Below are positions 26,202 to 36,120 of a DNA stretch of 64,000 bases, piece after piece. Both the position numbers and the translations under genes were made by a program. Under the pieces are notes generated by a model, which was given only the letters and a program-made list of their open reading frames with translations, made no database searches and was not told where the DNA came from. The stretch spans positions 1-64,000 of the forward strand of contig LSLI01000004.1 in NCBI GenBank assembly GCA_001577345.1, in the 5' to 3' direction. How positions within the stretch are numbered: position 1 is the stretch's first letter; every line of letters starts with the position of its first letter. This DNA comes from Candidatus Gallionella acididurans (lineage in GTDB: Bacteria; Pseudomonadota; Gammaproteobacteria; Burkholderiales; Gallionellaceae).

Positions 26202-27352
26202 TCAGGCATCTCTGCGCCGGGCTGCTCGAGAAAGCGAAGGATTTCGTCGCGCCTGTTCAACGTGTCCTGATAACCCAGATCGATCAGCGCACGGGTGTAT
26301 TTGCTTTCGGAAAGCAGATAACTCAGCAATATCCCCCCGCTCTGTCTTGCTCCGACCAGGCGCAACAGCAGACGTATCGTCCAGGGCATTTCCGAGGCAT
26401 ACCGCTCGGCGATCTTTTCCAGCGGCTGGCTGGGCGAAACAACCAGCACATCGACATGCCTGAGATTGGCGCGCGCGCGCATCTCTTCCGGCATGATGGC
26501 GACCAGGTCATTGATCTTTTTTACCCTCTCCAGATCGACTTCCATGCTGTCAAGAAAAATACTGTTGAGGGCATGTCCTGCGATCCTGGCCAGGGTGGGG
26601 TAATCGCCTATAGTGCCGCGGTCAGGATATTCGGCGTAGCCGTTGAGCGTCACGCCGATCACCAGCACCCGCGTTGCTCCCAGATGCAGCGCGGGGCTGA
26701 GCGGCGCGATCTGGCGCATCGAGCCGTCGCCGAAATATTCACGATTGATCAGTTTCGCCTGAAAAATGAACGGCAGCGCGGCGGACGCCAGCAGGTGCTT
26801 GATCTCGATCTGTGTCGGCGTACCCACCCGCCCGGTGCGCCGCCACGGCACCAGCTGCTTCACGCCCTGATAAAAAGTCACCGATTGCCCGGAGCCATAG
26901 CCGGATGCAGTGATGCTGAGTGCGTGCAAAAAACCCGCATCGATATTTTTCTGGATGTTTTCATAGGGCACCATATCTTCCAGGAGTTCAACCAGCGGTG
27001 AATTGTCCAGCAGCGAGACACGGTTAAGCTTGTTGATATTGAACGCGCTGAATACCATGCCGGCAAGCCATAACATGGAATTGCTGAACACTCCGATAAA
27101 GTCGGTGCGATATACCCGGTTGGCGTGAAAGCCCCTCCAGGTATTGGCCAGATACTGGGTGGCCTTGCGAAAATTTTGCGCATTCGCCGCGAGCGCGGCG
27201 GCATTCAGCGCGCCGGCCGAAGTGCCGCAAATGATGGGAAAAGGACTGCGCGCGCCGCGCGGCATCGAGTCAGCGATGGCCTTGAGGACGCCGACCTGAT
27301 AGGCGGCCCGTGCCCCGCCGCCGGTAAGTATCAAACCCAGCCGATTCTGCAT
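26198..27352 (-). CDS. Patatin-like phospholipase
   Basis: A 384-residue protein with the patatin catalytic dyad: serine in GTSAGALNAAAL, the oxyanion loop GGGARAAYQVGVL and aspartate in YFGDGSMRQ. The domain spans roughly residues 1-260, followed by a C-terminal extension rich in LLRLV helices. Patatins hydrolyse acyl chains from membrane lipids. The start at MQNRLGLILTGGGA (27352) is preferred, since the upstream extension of the track ORF overlaps the next gene. Seven bases separate it from the 79-residue gene and it overlaps birA. Confidence 0.88.
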   Translation of the reverse strand: MQNRLGLILTGGGARAAYQVGVLKAIADSMPRGARSPFPIICGTSAGALNAAALAANAQNFRKATQYLANTWRGFHANRVYRTDFIGVFSNSMLWLAGMVFSAFNINKLNRVSLLDNSPLVELLEDMVPYENIQKNIDAGFLHALSITASGYGSGQSVTFYQGVKQLVPWRRTGRVGTPTQIEIKHLLASAALPFIFQAKLINREYFGDGSMRQIAPLSPALHLGATRVLVIGVTLNGYAEYPDRGTIGDYPTLARIAGHALNSIFLDSMEVDLERVKKINDLVAIMPEEMRARANLRHVDVLVVSPSQPLEKIAERYASEMPWTIRLLLRLVGARQSGGILLSYLLSESKYTRALIDLGYQDTLNRRDEILRFLEQPGAEMPE

Positions 27353-27359
27353 CGATGTT

Positions 27360-27599
27360 TTATCCGGCCTCGGCCTGCACCGCCTCCAACGCGTCCTTGA
27401 GCGTTTCTTCGGGCAGGGCATTCAGCGTTTCCGAAAGCATCTCGGCGGCATCCATAGTCTCGTCGCGCAAGGATTCCGGGTCGGTATTCGCCACCAGCAC
27501 CGCCGCCGCGCCCACCACCTTGAGCAACCTGGTGCGCTCCTGCATCAGCATCTCGATCTCTTCGCGCAGCATCGCGGCTTCCTGTTTGTTCATTGCCAT
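27360..27599 (-). CDS. Small hypothetical helical protein
   Basis: A 79-residue acidic protein, MAMNKQEAAMLREEIEMLMQ followed by a hydrophobic VVGAAAVLVANT segment and an acidic helical tail. It is predicted to be almost entirely helical. It sits between maeB (10 bp upstream) and the patatin gene (7 bp downstream), so it belongs to the same transcription unit. I do not recognise a family. Its tight spacing and clean reading frame make it a real gene. Confidence 0.7.
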   Translation of the reverse strand: MAMNKQEAAMLREEIEMLMQERTRLLKVVGAAAVLVANTDPESLRDETMDAAEMLSETLNALPEETLKDALEAVQAEAG

Positions 27600-27609
27600 A
27601 CTCTTCCCC

Positions 27610-29880
27610 CTAGTGTTTTTTCACGCCGGCAACCGCCAGCGCGCTCATGTTCACGATACGCCGCACCGTCGCTGTAGAAGTCAGGATATGCACCGACTTG
27701 TTCGCCCCCAACAAAATCGAGCCTATCGTGACACCGTCTCCGGCCGCCATCTTCAACAGATTATAGGCAATATTGGCCGCATCCAGATTGGGCATGATGA
27801 GCAGGTTCGCGGCGCCCTTAAACCGCGCGGAAGGAAACGTCTCCGTACGCAGGCTTTCCGACAACGCGGCATCGCCGTGCATCTCGCCTTCAACTTCCAG
27901 CCCCGGGGCAAGCTGTTCAAGCAACTCGCGCGCGCGGCCCATCTTGCGCGCCGAGGCGTCAGGATGGCTGCCGAAATTGGAATGCGACAACAACGCGACT
28001 TTCGGCAACAAGCCGAAACGGCGCACTTCCTCGGCAGCCAGCATGGTCATCTCGGCGATCTGCTCGGCACTCGGATCAAGGTTGACGTGGGTGTCGCAAA
28101 TGAACAGCGTGTGCCTGGGCAGCATCAGGATATTCATTGCCGCATAAACGTTCATGCCCGGGCCGTGCCCGATCACCTCGTCGATATAACGCAGATGCCT
28201 GAGCGGTTGCGACACCGTCCCGCACAGCATCGCATCCGCCGCGCCTTTGTGCACCAGCATCGCGGCGATCAGGGTATTGCGCCTGCGCAATTCGCGTTTT
28301 GCCAAATCCGGCGTGACCCCGTGGCGCTGCATCAGGCGGTGATACTCGCTCCAGTATTCGCGGTAGCGCGAGTCGCTCTCGGGATTGACCAGCTCGAAAT
28401 CCTCCCCGGCGCGGATGCGCAAACCGAGCTTCGCGATGCGCTGCGCTATCACCTCGGGGCGTCCCACCAGGATCGGATAGGCGATGCCCTCGTCCACCAC
28501 GGTCTGCACGGCGTGCAGCACGCGGAACTCCTCTCCCTCTGCGTACACCAGTCGCTGCGGGGCACGCTTGGCGGCCTCGAACACCGGCTTCATCAGCATG
28601 TTGGAGTGGTATACAAAGGTGTCGAGTTGCTCGCGATAGGCCGCCATATTGGCAATCGGCCGCTCCGCCACGCCGCTGTCCATCGCGGCCTGCGCCACGG
28701 CGGGCGCGATACGCGTGATCAGGCGCGTGTCGAACGGTTTCGGGATCAGGTGATCCGCGCCAAAAGTCAGATTTTCCTCGCCATAGACTTCCTCCATCGC
28801 ATCCGACTGTTCGGCCTGGGCCAGCTCCGCGATCGCATGCACGGCGGCGTGCTTCATCGCTTCATTGATCGTGGAAGCGCCGACATCCAGCGCGCCCCTG
28901 AAAATATAAGGGAAGCACAGCGCATTGTTGACCTGATTCGGATAATCGGAGCGCCCGGTCGCCAGGATCGCGTCGGGGCGCGCCGCTTTTGCGATATCCG
29001 GCAGAATCTCCGGCGTGGGATTGGCCAGCGCAAAGATCAACGGCCTGTCGCCCATTTGCCTGATCATTTCCGGTTTCAAGACTCCGCCCGCGGACAAGCC
29101 GAGGAACACGTCTGCCCCGCCGAGCACTTCGGCCAGACTGCGCGCCGATGTCTGCACCGCATAGCGCGCCTTGTTGTCATCCATCTCTTCGGTGCGCCCC
29201 GTGTAGACCACGCCCTTGATGTCGGTGACGATGATGTTCTCCATGCGCACACCGAGGCTGACCAGCATATCCAGGCAGGCCAGCGCAGCGGCGCCGGCTC
29301 CGGATACCACCAGTTTTATTTTTGCGATGTCCTTGCCGACCACCTTGAGTCCGTTCAGCAAAGCCGCGCCGACGATGATCGCCGTGCCGTGCTGGTCATC
29401 GTGGAATACCGGGATCTTCATGCGCTCGCGCAGCTTGCGCTCGATATAAAAACATTCAGGCGCCTTGATATCTTCCAGGTTGATACCGCCGAAAGTCGGT
29501 TCCAGCGCGGCGATAATGTCCACCAGCTTGTCGGGATCGCGCTCGTTTATCTCCAGGTCGAACACATCGATGCCGGCAAATTTCTTGAACAGCACCGCCT
29601 TGCCTTCCATCACCGGCTTGGCGGCCAGCGGGCCGATCGCGCCCAGGCCCAGCACCGCCGTGCCGTTGGTGACCACAGCCACCAGATTTCCGCGCGCGGT
29701 CAAATTGCGCGCTTCCGCCGGATTTGCCACGATGGCTTCGCAAGCCGCCGCCACCCCCGGCGTATACGCCAGGGCGAGATCGCGCTGGGTGATCATCGGC
29801 TTGCTCGGGGTAACGGTAATCTTGCCCGCCGGGGATTGGCGGTGATACTGCAGCGCAGCCTCGCGCAGTTGCTCGTCCAT
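27610..29880 (-). CDS. maeB: NADP-dependent malic enzyme, MaeB type with phosphotransacetylase-like domain
   Basis: A 756-residue two-part enzyme. Residues about 1-430 form the malic enzyme, which decarboxylates malate to pyruvate ([56 protein letters not shown]). Residues about 435-756 resemble phosphate acetyltransferase and usually act as an allosteric domain. The ATG at 29880 gives the standard [13 protein letters not shown] start. The track ORF runs on to 30183 without homology and is rejected. It is first in the long minus-strand series to corC. Confidence 0.95.
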   Translation of the reverse strand: MDEQLREAALQYHRQSPAGKITVTPSKPMITQRDLALAYTPGVAAACEAIVANPAEARNLTARGNLVAVVTNGTAVLGLGAIGPLAAKPVMEGKAVLFKKFAGIDVFDLEINERDPDKLVDIIAALEPTFGGINLEDIKAPECFYIERKLRERMKIPVFHDDQHGTAIIVGAALLNGLKVVGKDIAKIKLVVSGAGAAALACLDMLVSLGVRMENIIVTDIKGVVYTGRTEEMDDNKARYAVQTSARSLAEVLGGADVFLGLSAGGVLKPEMIRQMGDRPLIFALANPTPEILPDIAKAARPDAILATGRSDYPNQVNNALCFPYIFRGALDVGASTINEAMKHAAVHAIAELAQAEQSDAMEEVYGEENLTFGADHLIPKPFDTRLITRIAPAVAQAAMDSGVAERPIANMAAYREQLDTFVYHSNMLMKPVFEAAKRAPQRLVYAEGEEFRVLHAVQTVVDEGIAYPILVGRPEVIAQRIAKLGLRIRAGEDFELVNPESDSRYREYWSEYHRLMQRHGVTPDLAKRELRRRNTLIAAMLVHKGAADAMLCGTVSQPLRHLRYIDEVIGHGPGMNVYAAMNILMLPRHTLFICDTHVNLDPSAEQIAEMTMLAAEEVRRFGLLPKVALLSHSNFGSHPDASARKMGRARELLEQLAPGLEVEGEMHGDAALSESLRTETFPSARFKGAANLLIMPNLDAANIAYNLLKMAAGDGVTIGSILLGANKSVHILTSTATVRRIVNMSALAVAGVKKH

Positions 29881-30142
29881 GATTTCTTTCAAATATACAC
29901 TTGAAGTACCCGCGGGATTATACCGCAGCGCACGGTAATACCGGTGTTGCTCGACACAGCGCGCATTTTGACGGCGCTGATGCCGGCTTCCTTTCCGCGC
30001 CTGCATGCTTAAATGGCAGGGACAACGTAGAATGGCGCGAACCCGGACTGATTTAATTGGCCGCGGTGTACGCGACGCGATTGATTCGTTCAATCCGAGC
30101 GCAACAGTATCAAAACCAAAACCTGACCAACGGAGATTTATT

Positions 30143-30271
30143 TTGGCCGACAATTCCGATGAAAACCTTTTTGCCCAGTACAAAAAAAGGTCTGAGCAAA
30201 AAATGAAATTTGTGGTTATATTCCTGGCCGGAGCACTTCTGCTGGTGCTGTACTTTCTTGTTTACGGCTGA
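30143..30271 (+). CDS. Very small single-pass membrane protein
   Basis: A TTG at 30143 preceded by CGGAG seven bases upstream opens a 42-residue frame: MADNSDENLFAQYKKRSEQK, then one hydrophobic helix (FVVIFLAGALLLVLYFLVYG) reaching the stop. The track ORF begins earlier (30005) without support. It is divergent from maeB. The topology would place the N-terminus in the cytoplasm. No family recognised. Confidence 0.55.
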   Translation: MADNSDENLFAQYKKRSEQKMKFVVIFLAGALLLVLYFLVYG

Positions 30272-30288
30272 ACCCGCCCCCGGCCAGC

Positions 30289-30486
30289 ATGGCGCAGAGC
30301 CCGGCCCGAATTCGGAACATGCAGGAAGTATCGCTCCCGGGATTTGAATGGCGGCTGGTTTCCCGCCGCATCCCCACGGCCAGTATCGAATACAGGAATC
30401 TCGGGGTGAACCTGCTGATTGTGCCCAGTTACCAGAACAGGTTGTACGGAGCGCTTTCCCTGCAGTTCAAACTCAGGGTATTCTGA
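30289..30486 (+). CDS. Short hypothetical ORF
   Basis: A 65-residue frame with internal ATG at 30319 (MQEVSLPGFEWRLVSRRIPT). No recognisable domain, and no strong ribosome-binding site. It occupies most of the 303-bp gap between the small membrane protein and the PAP2 gene. It may be spurious; the coding-like feature is the absence of stops and a moderately normal composition. Confidence 0.3.
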   Translation: MAQSPARIRNMQEVSLPGFEWRLVSRRIPTASIEYRNLGVNLLIVPSYQNRLYGALSLQFKLRVF

Positions 30487-30574
30487 CCGGGACAAATGCA
30501 ATTTGAATCACGGCAGGATGCAAATGCAATCCTTCCGCAATGCGCATCATCAAATCTGCCACCGGCGAAACGGC

Positions 30575-31174
30575 TTATTTTTTCACCCATCCCTTGCGGA
30601 TCAAACCGGAAAATATCGCCAGATAAGCAGGCAGCAACAAATCCATCAACACCGCAACCAGCCTCCGTTCCACCCGGGAGATGAGCCAGACGCTGCCCAG
30701 TGCCACCAGCGCCGCGCCCAGGAAATCCAGCGGGAAATGCACCCCCAGATAAATACGTGCCCAGGCAACCGGTATTCCCAGCAGGGCCAGCACCCATCCC
30801 GCAAACCGGGTTTGCGCATGCATCAACAGACAGAATGCAACGGCCCAGATCAAGGTCAGATGGTCGCTCGGAAACGAGCTGTCACGGGCATGGGGAATCA
30901 GCGTCTGGCCGATTCCGGCCTCGAAAGGCCGGGGGTGATACCAGGCCAAACCGATCAACTGGTTGATAAACAAACCCGCCAATCCCGAAACCGTTGCGGC
31001 AACCAAAATCTGCCGGACAGCCGAACTGCCCCGCAACCAGCCGATGACCAGCCCCGCAGGCACCAGCCAGATCACGCCTTCCGCCAAAAACCTGGCAATG
31101 CCGACCGCGGCAGCCGGGGCGCCGGGCGCGGCGTTGAGCAGCATGAATAATGTGTAATTCAGATGTTCCATCAT
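30575..31174 (-). CDS. PAP2-family phosphatase (BcrC-type undecaprenyl-diphosphatase candidate)
   Basis: A 199-residue polytopic membrane protein with the three PAP2 motifs: the Arg-Pro region WYHPRPFEAG, SFPSDHLTLIWA (histidine) and RIYLGVHFPLDFLG (second histidine and Asp). Five to six helices are expected. BcrC-type members recycle undecaprenyl pyrophosphate for cell-wall synthesis, which suits the size, but other lipid phosphates are possible. Starts at 31174 or at the next ATG, 31171. Confidence 0.85.
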   Translation of the reverse strand: MMEHLNYTLFMLLNAAPGAPAAAVGIARFLAEGVIWLVPAGLVIGWLRGSSAVRQILVAATVSGLAGLFINQLIGLAWYHPRPFEAGIGQTLIPHARDSSFPSDHLTLIWAVAFCLLMHAQTRFAGWVLALLGIPVAWARIYLGVHFPLDFLGAALVALGSVWLISRVERRLVAVLMDLLLPAYLAIFSGLIRKGWVKK

Positions 31175-31231
31175 CGCTCCAGGTCAATCCGGCCATCAGC
31201 ATCGCTGCGCAGATGGCCGGGCATATTCATT

Positions 31232-31263
31232 CGGCAGTCGGCCGGATATCCGCCCGACTGCCG
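31232..31263. terminator. Perfect 10-bp hairpin downstream of hrpA
   Basis: CGGCAGTCGG and CCGACTGCCG pair perfectly around a 12-base loop that is itself palindromic (CGGATATCCG). It lies 89 bp past the hrpA stop. No T-run follows on the minus strand, so it may be a processing or REP-like site rather than a terminator. The rest of 31175-31351 shows nothing else. Confidence 0.35.
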
Positions 31264-31351
31264 GGATACCACCGGTGAAAATAATGTCTGCCGGGGTATT
31301 CATCGTCAACTGTTTCCCGCCAATCAAATTTAGCGCGGCCAAGATACTTCG

Positions 31352-34300
31352 CTAATTCCTGATCCCCGCCAGCATCTTCTCCAGCCGTTTCACAGAAACG
31401 ATCACCGGCGTTTTGAGTTCCTGCGCGAACAGCGACACGCGCAGTTCCTGCAACATCCAGGCAAATTCTTCCACGCGCGGATCGCTGTTGCCCTGCTGAA
31501 CCTGGCGCAACTTCTGCCAGGCCTGGGTCAGCGGCTGCATCTGCGCGATACACTGCGCATCGCGCGCCGGATTGGCGCGCAATTTTTCGATGCGCAAATT
31601 GATCGCCTTGAGATAGCGCGGCACATGCTGCAGGCGTTCATACGGTGTGTCGGCGATGAAGCGCTTGTGCAGCAGCCATTCAAGTTGCGCACGCACATCT
31701 TGCGATGCTTGCGCGTGCGCCTTGAGCTGGGGCAGGTTTTTTTGCACGGCCTGATATTCGGTCAGCACATTGCCGACCAGCCGTGCGAGTTCCTGCGCGA
31801 TCAGCAGCAGGCGGTTCTTCGCCTCCTTGCCGCGCGCGGTGAATTCCGCCTCGTTCGCCGGCAAGGGATCGTTCAGGCAACAACGCTCGAAGGTCATCGC
31901 CAGTATCTGTTGCTGCAATTCCTGCTGCGTGCCGCTAAACGGGGAATTGGGCGCCATGAACAGCATGCCCAGCCGCTGCGCGTCGGGCAGATTCTTTTCC
32001 AGATACTTCACCTGCTCTTTCAACAGCAGCATGAACAGGCGGCGCAAGCCGCCACGGTGCGCGGCCTGCGCAGCATCGCGGGTATCGAAGGCGCGCAGCA
32101 CCACCGCGTCGCCATCGTCCACCAGCGCGTTGAACAGCGTCACGGACTGTCCGGCGCGCTTCACTACGCTGGTCTCGGCGAAAACGCCAAAACTCCACGA
32201 GGTGTAGCGTTGTTCTGAAAGCGCCTCTCCCTTTTTCTCGGTCGCGGCAACGATCGTTGGCGCGGCGTGCGGCGCAAGTTCGCCATGCAATTGGGCAAAG
32301 TTGCGCGACATGCCGAGTTGGCGGCCATGCTCGTCGACGATGCGAAAATTCATCAGCAAATGCGGCGGCAACTGTTCCGGGCGGAACGCATCCAGCGGCA
32401 CATCGATCTGTTTCTGCTCGCGGATGTAGCGTGCCAGCGCCTGGAGCAGCGGCGCACCGGATGGCTGCACTTCACGGCAGAACGCCGCCGCGAATTCCGG
32501 CACCGGCACCAGATTGCGGCGCAGTTTTTGCGGCAGTGTCTTGACCAGTTGCGCCACCTTCTCCGCCAGGATACCCGGGATCAGCCATTCACAGCGCGCC
32601 GCGACCACCTGGTTGATCAGCGCGAGCGGCACGGTGAGCGTGATGCCGTCATCGTTCCTGCCCGGCGAAAAGTTGTAGCCCAGCGCGAAGCTGACGTTGT
32701 CCATGTTCAGCTGCGGCGGATACTGGTCGGTGGTGATGCCCGCCGCCTCGTGGCGCATCAGATCGTCCTTTTTCAGGTAGAGCAACTTCGGATCTTTGTG
32801 CTCCGCCTCCTTGCGCCACGCTTCGAAAGTCGCGCCGTTGTGGAGGCCATGCCCTGAGAAATGGCTGGGGATGCGGCTGTCGTAGAACGCGAAGATCAGC
32901 TCTTCGTCCACCAGCACATCGGGACGGCGCGATTTGTGCTCCAGTGCCTCGATGTCTGCGATCAGCTTCTGGTTATGCGCGAAAAATGGAGCGCGCGTCT
33001 CGAACTCGCCGCCGACCAGCGCCTGGCGTATGAACACCTCGCGCGACTCCGCCACATTCATCGGACCGTAATTCACGCGCTTTTTGGCATTGAGCAACAG
33101 GCCGTGCAGCGTGCTGCGCTCGTAGGCCACGACCTGCGCGGCTTTTTTTTCCCAATGCGGGTCGTAATAATGCCGCTTGATCAGATGACTGCCGACCTCT
33201 TCCAGCCACTCCGGTTCGATGCGCGCGACGCAACGCGCGTACAAACGGTGCGTCTCTATCAGTTCGCCCGCCATCACCCATTTCGTGCCTTTTTTTGCCA
33301 GCACCGAATTCGGCGCGATGAAGAACTTGATGCCGCGCGCGCCCAGGTACTCGTTGCTTTCCACGCTCTTCATGCCGATGTTGCCGAGCAGCCCGCACAA
33401 CAGGGCCTTGTGGATCTGCTCGTAGGTGGCGGGTTGCGCCCCCTCCCCAACCCCTCCCCCGAGGGGAGAGGGGCTAACCCCATGCACTCCGCCAGACTGT
33501 TCCCTCTCCCCTCGGGGAAGGGCTAGGGAGGGGGTGCTTGTAGATGATTTTTCACACAGCCAGTCAAACAAACTTTGCAGCACCCCCTCAGTATTCGTCA
33601 GCACCTCATTGTTCCAAAAACGCAGCACCTTGATCCCCTGCGCTTCCAGCCAGTCACTACGTTTATCATCGTGCGCACGTTGCGCTTCCTCGGCATGTTG
33701 CCCCCCATCCAGCTCAATCGCCAGCTTTGCCTGATGACAATAAAAGTCCAGAATATATGAACCTGCCGGATGCTGGCGTCGAAAATCGTATCCGAGAATC
33801 TGATTTCTACGCAACAACTGCCAAAGCAGATTTTCGGCGTCCGTTGCATTTTTTCGCAGTTCGCGCGCGCGGGTCAGAAGCGCTTCAGGCAACGCGGAAT
33901 GACGCAAAGGACTCTCCCCCTCCCCAGCCCTCCCCCGGTGAGAGAGGGAGTTTTTTAGCATCCCCATTTCCGCAACCTGCCCGTGCAGCTGCTGGTGCAG
34001 CTCGCGCCACTCGCGCAGCCGTAGCGGCGACAGGAAATTCCTGCGGCACTCTTCAGCTAGCAGGCGATTGGACTTTTTATCCGCCAGCGCCTGCTCGAAC
34101 CATGCCCATATCTTCGGGTAGGCGAGAAAATCCGAACGCTCGTCGGCAAACCGCTTGTGCGCCGCGTCCGCCGCTTCCTGTCTGTCCAGCGGACGTTCAC
34201 GCGGGTCCTGCACTGACAGCGCGCTGGCGATGATCAGGATCTCCGTCAGGCAGTGATATTGCCGCCCCGCCAGCAGCAGGCGTGCGATCTTCGGGTCGAG

Positions 34301-35695
34301 CGGCAATTTTGCGAGTTCATGGCCCAACTGGGTGAGTTGGCGTGACTCGTCTATCGCGCCGAGTTCGGCGAGCAACTGGTAGCCGTCCGCGATCATGCGC
34401 GGGGTGGGCGGTTCGATAAATGGAAATTCTGAAATTTCCCCGAGTTCAAGCGCGCTCATGCGCAGGATCACGGTCGCCAGAGACACGCGGAAAATTTCCG
34501 GGTCGGTGAATTCCACGCGCTGCAAAAAATCCGCCTCGTCGTACAAGCGCACGCACACGCCGCTCATCACGCGACCGCAACGCCCGGCACGCTGGTTCGC
34601 GGCGGCGCGCGAGATCTTCTCGATGTGCAGCTGCTCAACCTTCTGCCGGATGCTGTAGCGGTTCACCCGCGCCAAGCCGCAGTCGATCACGTAACCGATA
34701 TTGGGCACGGTCAGCGAGGTTTCCGCGACGTTGGTCGCCAGCACCACGCGCCGCTGAGCACCGGTCTTGAACACCCTGTCCTGTTCCGCCGCCGACAGCC
34801 GTGCGAACAGCGGCAGCACCTCTATTCCTTTCGGGTGGTGCTTGCGCAAGGCTTCCGCGGTGTCGCGTATCTCGCGCTCTCCGGGCAGGAATACCAGCAC
34901 GTCGCCGCGCAAGCCCCCCGCCGCGAGTTCAACCAGCGCGCTGCTCACCGCCTGCGGCACATCCTGCGCCTCCCCCTCCTCGCTGATCTGCAGCGGGCGA
35001 TAGCGTGTCTCGACCGGATAACTGCGCCCGGACACTTCGATCACCAATGCATTGAAATGCCTGGAGAAGCGGTCGGCGTCCAGCGTCGCGGAAGTGATGA
35101 TCAGCTTGAGATCCGGGCGGCGCGGCAACAGCTGCTTGAGGTAGCCGAGCAGGAAATCGATGTTCAGGCTGCGCTCGTGCGCCTCGTCGATGATCAGCGT
35201 GTCGTAATTCCTGAGCAGCGGGTCGCTGTGGATCTCGGCCAGCAGGATGCCGTCGGTCATCAGCTTGACGCTGGTGTCCTGCGACACCTTGTCGTGGAAG
35301 CGCACCTTGTAGCCGACCGCGCCGCCCAGCTCGGTCTTCAACTCGAACGCGATGCGCGTCGCAACGGTGCGCGCCGCCACCCGTCGCGGCTGAGTATGGC
35401 CGATGCAGCCCAGCACCCCGCGCCCCAGCGTCAGGCAGATCTTAGGCAACTGCGTGGTCTTGCCCGAGCCGGTTTCGCCGCACACGATCACCACCTGGTT
35501 ATCGGCAATGGCGCGCGCCAGGTCCTCGCGCTTCTGCACCACCGGCAGGTCGGCCGGAAATTCTATCGCGGCAAGGGAATCAAGGCGCGCCTTGCGGCGC
35601 AGGGCAGCCGGAGATAAAACAGCATTCACGTTCTGTACCAGAAAAACAGCAGGAATCGGCGCGGGGCCATCTCTGCAGGAAGGATAGAAATTCAA
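31352..35695 (-). CDS. hrpA: ATP-dependent RNA helicase HrpA carrying an embedded DUF559 nuclease domain
   Basis: A 1447-residue DEAH-box helicase. CGETGSGKTTQLPK is motif I, DEAHERSLNIDFLL motif II, TSATLDADRFS motif III, and QRAGRCGRV motif VI. The HrpA-specific C-terminal half follows. Family members are near 1300 residues. Here about 172 extra residues (about 581-752) separate HGQVAEMG from ATYEQIHKALLCGLLGNIG. The insert contains a whole DUF559 domain: LRKNATDAENLLWQLLRR, FRRQHPAGSYILDFYC, LAIELDGGQHAEE and VLRFWNNEVL. It is flanked by peptides encoded by GC-rich palindromes, and the frame is kept. The track start is TTG at 35695; a GTG at 35629 is equally plausible. Confidence 0.93.
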   Translation of the reverse strand: MNFYPSCRDGPAPIPAVFLVQNVNAVLSPAALRRKARLDSLAAIEFPADLPVVQKREDLARAIADNQVVIVCGETGSGKTTQLPKICLTLGRGVLGCIGHTQPRRVAARTVATRIAFELKTELGGAVGYKVRFHDKVSQDTSVKLMTDGILLAEIHSDPLLRNYDTLIIDEAHERSLNIDFLLGYLKQLLPRRPDLKLIITSATLDADRFSRHFNALVIEVSGRSYPVETRYRPLQISEEGEAQDVPQAVSSALVELAAGGLRGDVLVFLPGEREIRDTAEALRKHHPKGIEVLPLFARLSAAEQDRVFKTGAQRRVVLATNVAETSLTVPNIGYVIDCGLARVNRYSIRQKVEQLHIEKISRAAANQRAGRCGRVMSGVCVRLYDEADFLQRVEFTDPEIFRVSLATVILRMSALELGEISEFPFIEPPTPRMIADGYQLLAELGAIDESRQLTQLGHELAKLPLDPKIARLLLAGRQYHCLTEILIIASALSVQDPRERPLDRQEAADAAHKRFADERSDFLAYPKIWAWFEQALADKKSNRLLAEECRRNFLSPLRLREWRELHQQLHGQVAEMGMLKNSLSHRGRAGEGESPLRHSALPEALLTRARELRKNATDAENLLWQLLRRNQILGYDFRRQHPAGSYILDFYCHQAKLAIELDGGQHAEEAQRAHDDKRSDWLEAQGIKVLRFWNNEVLTNTEGVLQSLFDWLCEKSSTSTPSLALPRGEREQSGGVHGVSPSPLGGGVGEGAQPATYEQIHKALLCGLLGNIGMKSVESNEYLGARGIKFFIAPNSVLAKKGTKWVMAGELIETHRLYARCVARIEPEWLEEVGSHLIKRHYYDPHWEKKAAQVVAYERSTLHGLLLNAKKRVNYGPMNVAESREVFIRQALVGGEFETRAPFFAHNQKLIADIEALEHKSRRPDVLVDEELIFAFYDSRIPSHFSGHGLHNGATFEAWRKEAEHKDPKLLYLKKDDLMRHEAAGITTDQYPPQLNMDNVSFALGYNFSPGRNDDGITLTVPLALINQVVAARCEWLIPGILAEKVAQLVKTLPQKLRRNLVPVPEFAAAFCREVQPSGAPLLQALARYIREQKQIDVPLDAFRPEQLPPHLLMNFRIVDEHGRQLGMSRNFAQLHGELAPHAAPTIVAATEKKGEALSEQRYTSWSFGVFAETSVVKRAGQSVTLFNALVDDGDAVVLRAFDTRDAAQAAHRGGLRRLFMLLLKEQVKYLEKNLPDAQRLGMLFMAPNSPFSGTQQELQQQILAMTFERCCLNDPLPANEAEFTARGKEAKNRLLLIAQELARLVGNVLTEYQAVQKNLPQLKAHAQASQDVRAQLEWLLHKRFIADTPYERLQHVPRYLKAINLRIEKLRANPARDAQCIAQMQPLTQAWQKLRQVQQGNSDPRVEEFAWMLQELRVSLFAQELKTPVIVSVKRLEKMLAGIRN
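33439..33952 (-). mobile_element. Palindrome-flanked DUF559 nuclease cassette inserted in hrpA
   Basis: The segment holds three GC-rich palindromes of the CTCTCCCC family. They lie at 33911-33952, 33500-33537 (inverted relative to the first) and 33439-33480 (same orientation as the first). Between the first two is a DUF559 coding sequence (about 33547-33893), a Vsr/MutH-like PD-(D/E)XK nuclease family, without its own start codon and read through from hrpA. No intein splice motifs are visible, so the domain should stay in the mature protein. That this is a mobile cassette is my inference from the flanking repeats and the clean interruption. Confidence 0.75.
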
Positions 35696-36120
35696 AACAC
35701 CGGGGATTCATTCTCAGCGCCGCTTGAGGCGGCACACCCTATCTTACCGAAAGCGCGGCCATAGGAAAAGCGGACTGCGTCTGGCTATCGATTCAAACCG
35801 TCCGCGTCCCCAAGACGCCAACAGTTGCCTGGCAATAATCAGGATTGCGGTATGATGCGCCGCGGTGCAAATCAGGATTTATTTACTCATTACTGATCTT
35901 TCCGTTATTCATTACACCGTTCGCCCTGAGGTATCGAAGGGTGTAGACCGCCTGGTGATTGGGCTTCGATACCTCAGCCCGAACGGCATGTTTGTCGCTA
36001 ATTATGGAATGCTCAATAAGATCGATCAACCCGCAAAAGCTGAACCACTGCCCCATTGTTTGGTCTCAGTCCGGCTTGAAATATATTTCAACATTTTTAT
36101 TCCATCGTAAGGAGACCGCT
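35696..36120. other. 425-bp gap between hrpA and the glycine-zipper lipoprotein gene
   Basis: It contains one palindromic repeat (about 35919-35986): CGCCCTGAGGTATCGAAGGG is answered by GGGCTTCGATACCTCAGCCC, an imperfect inverted repeat of about 25 bp around a 20-bp spacer. The last 20 bp carry TAAGGAG, the ribosome-binding site for the next gene. No other gene is visible. Confidence 0.7.

Noticed and set aside
27355-29904. 849-residue plus-strand ORF
   Set aside because: It is antisense to maeB along its length, His/Arg-rich without any domain, and the maeB product is unmistakable.
33439-33952. Intein in HrpA
   Set aside because: No Cys/Ser start, no His-Asn end and no Hint-type motifs border the insert; it should remain in the protein.
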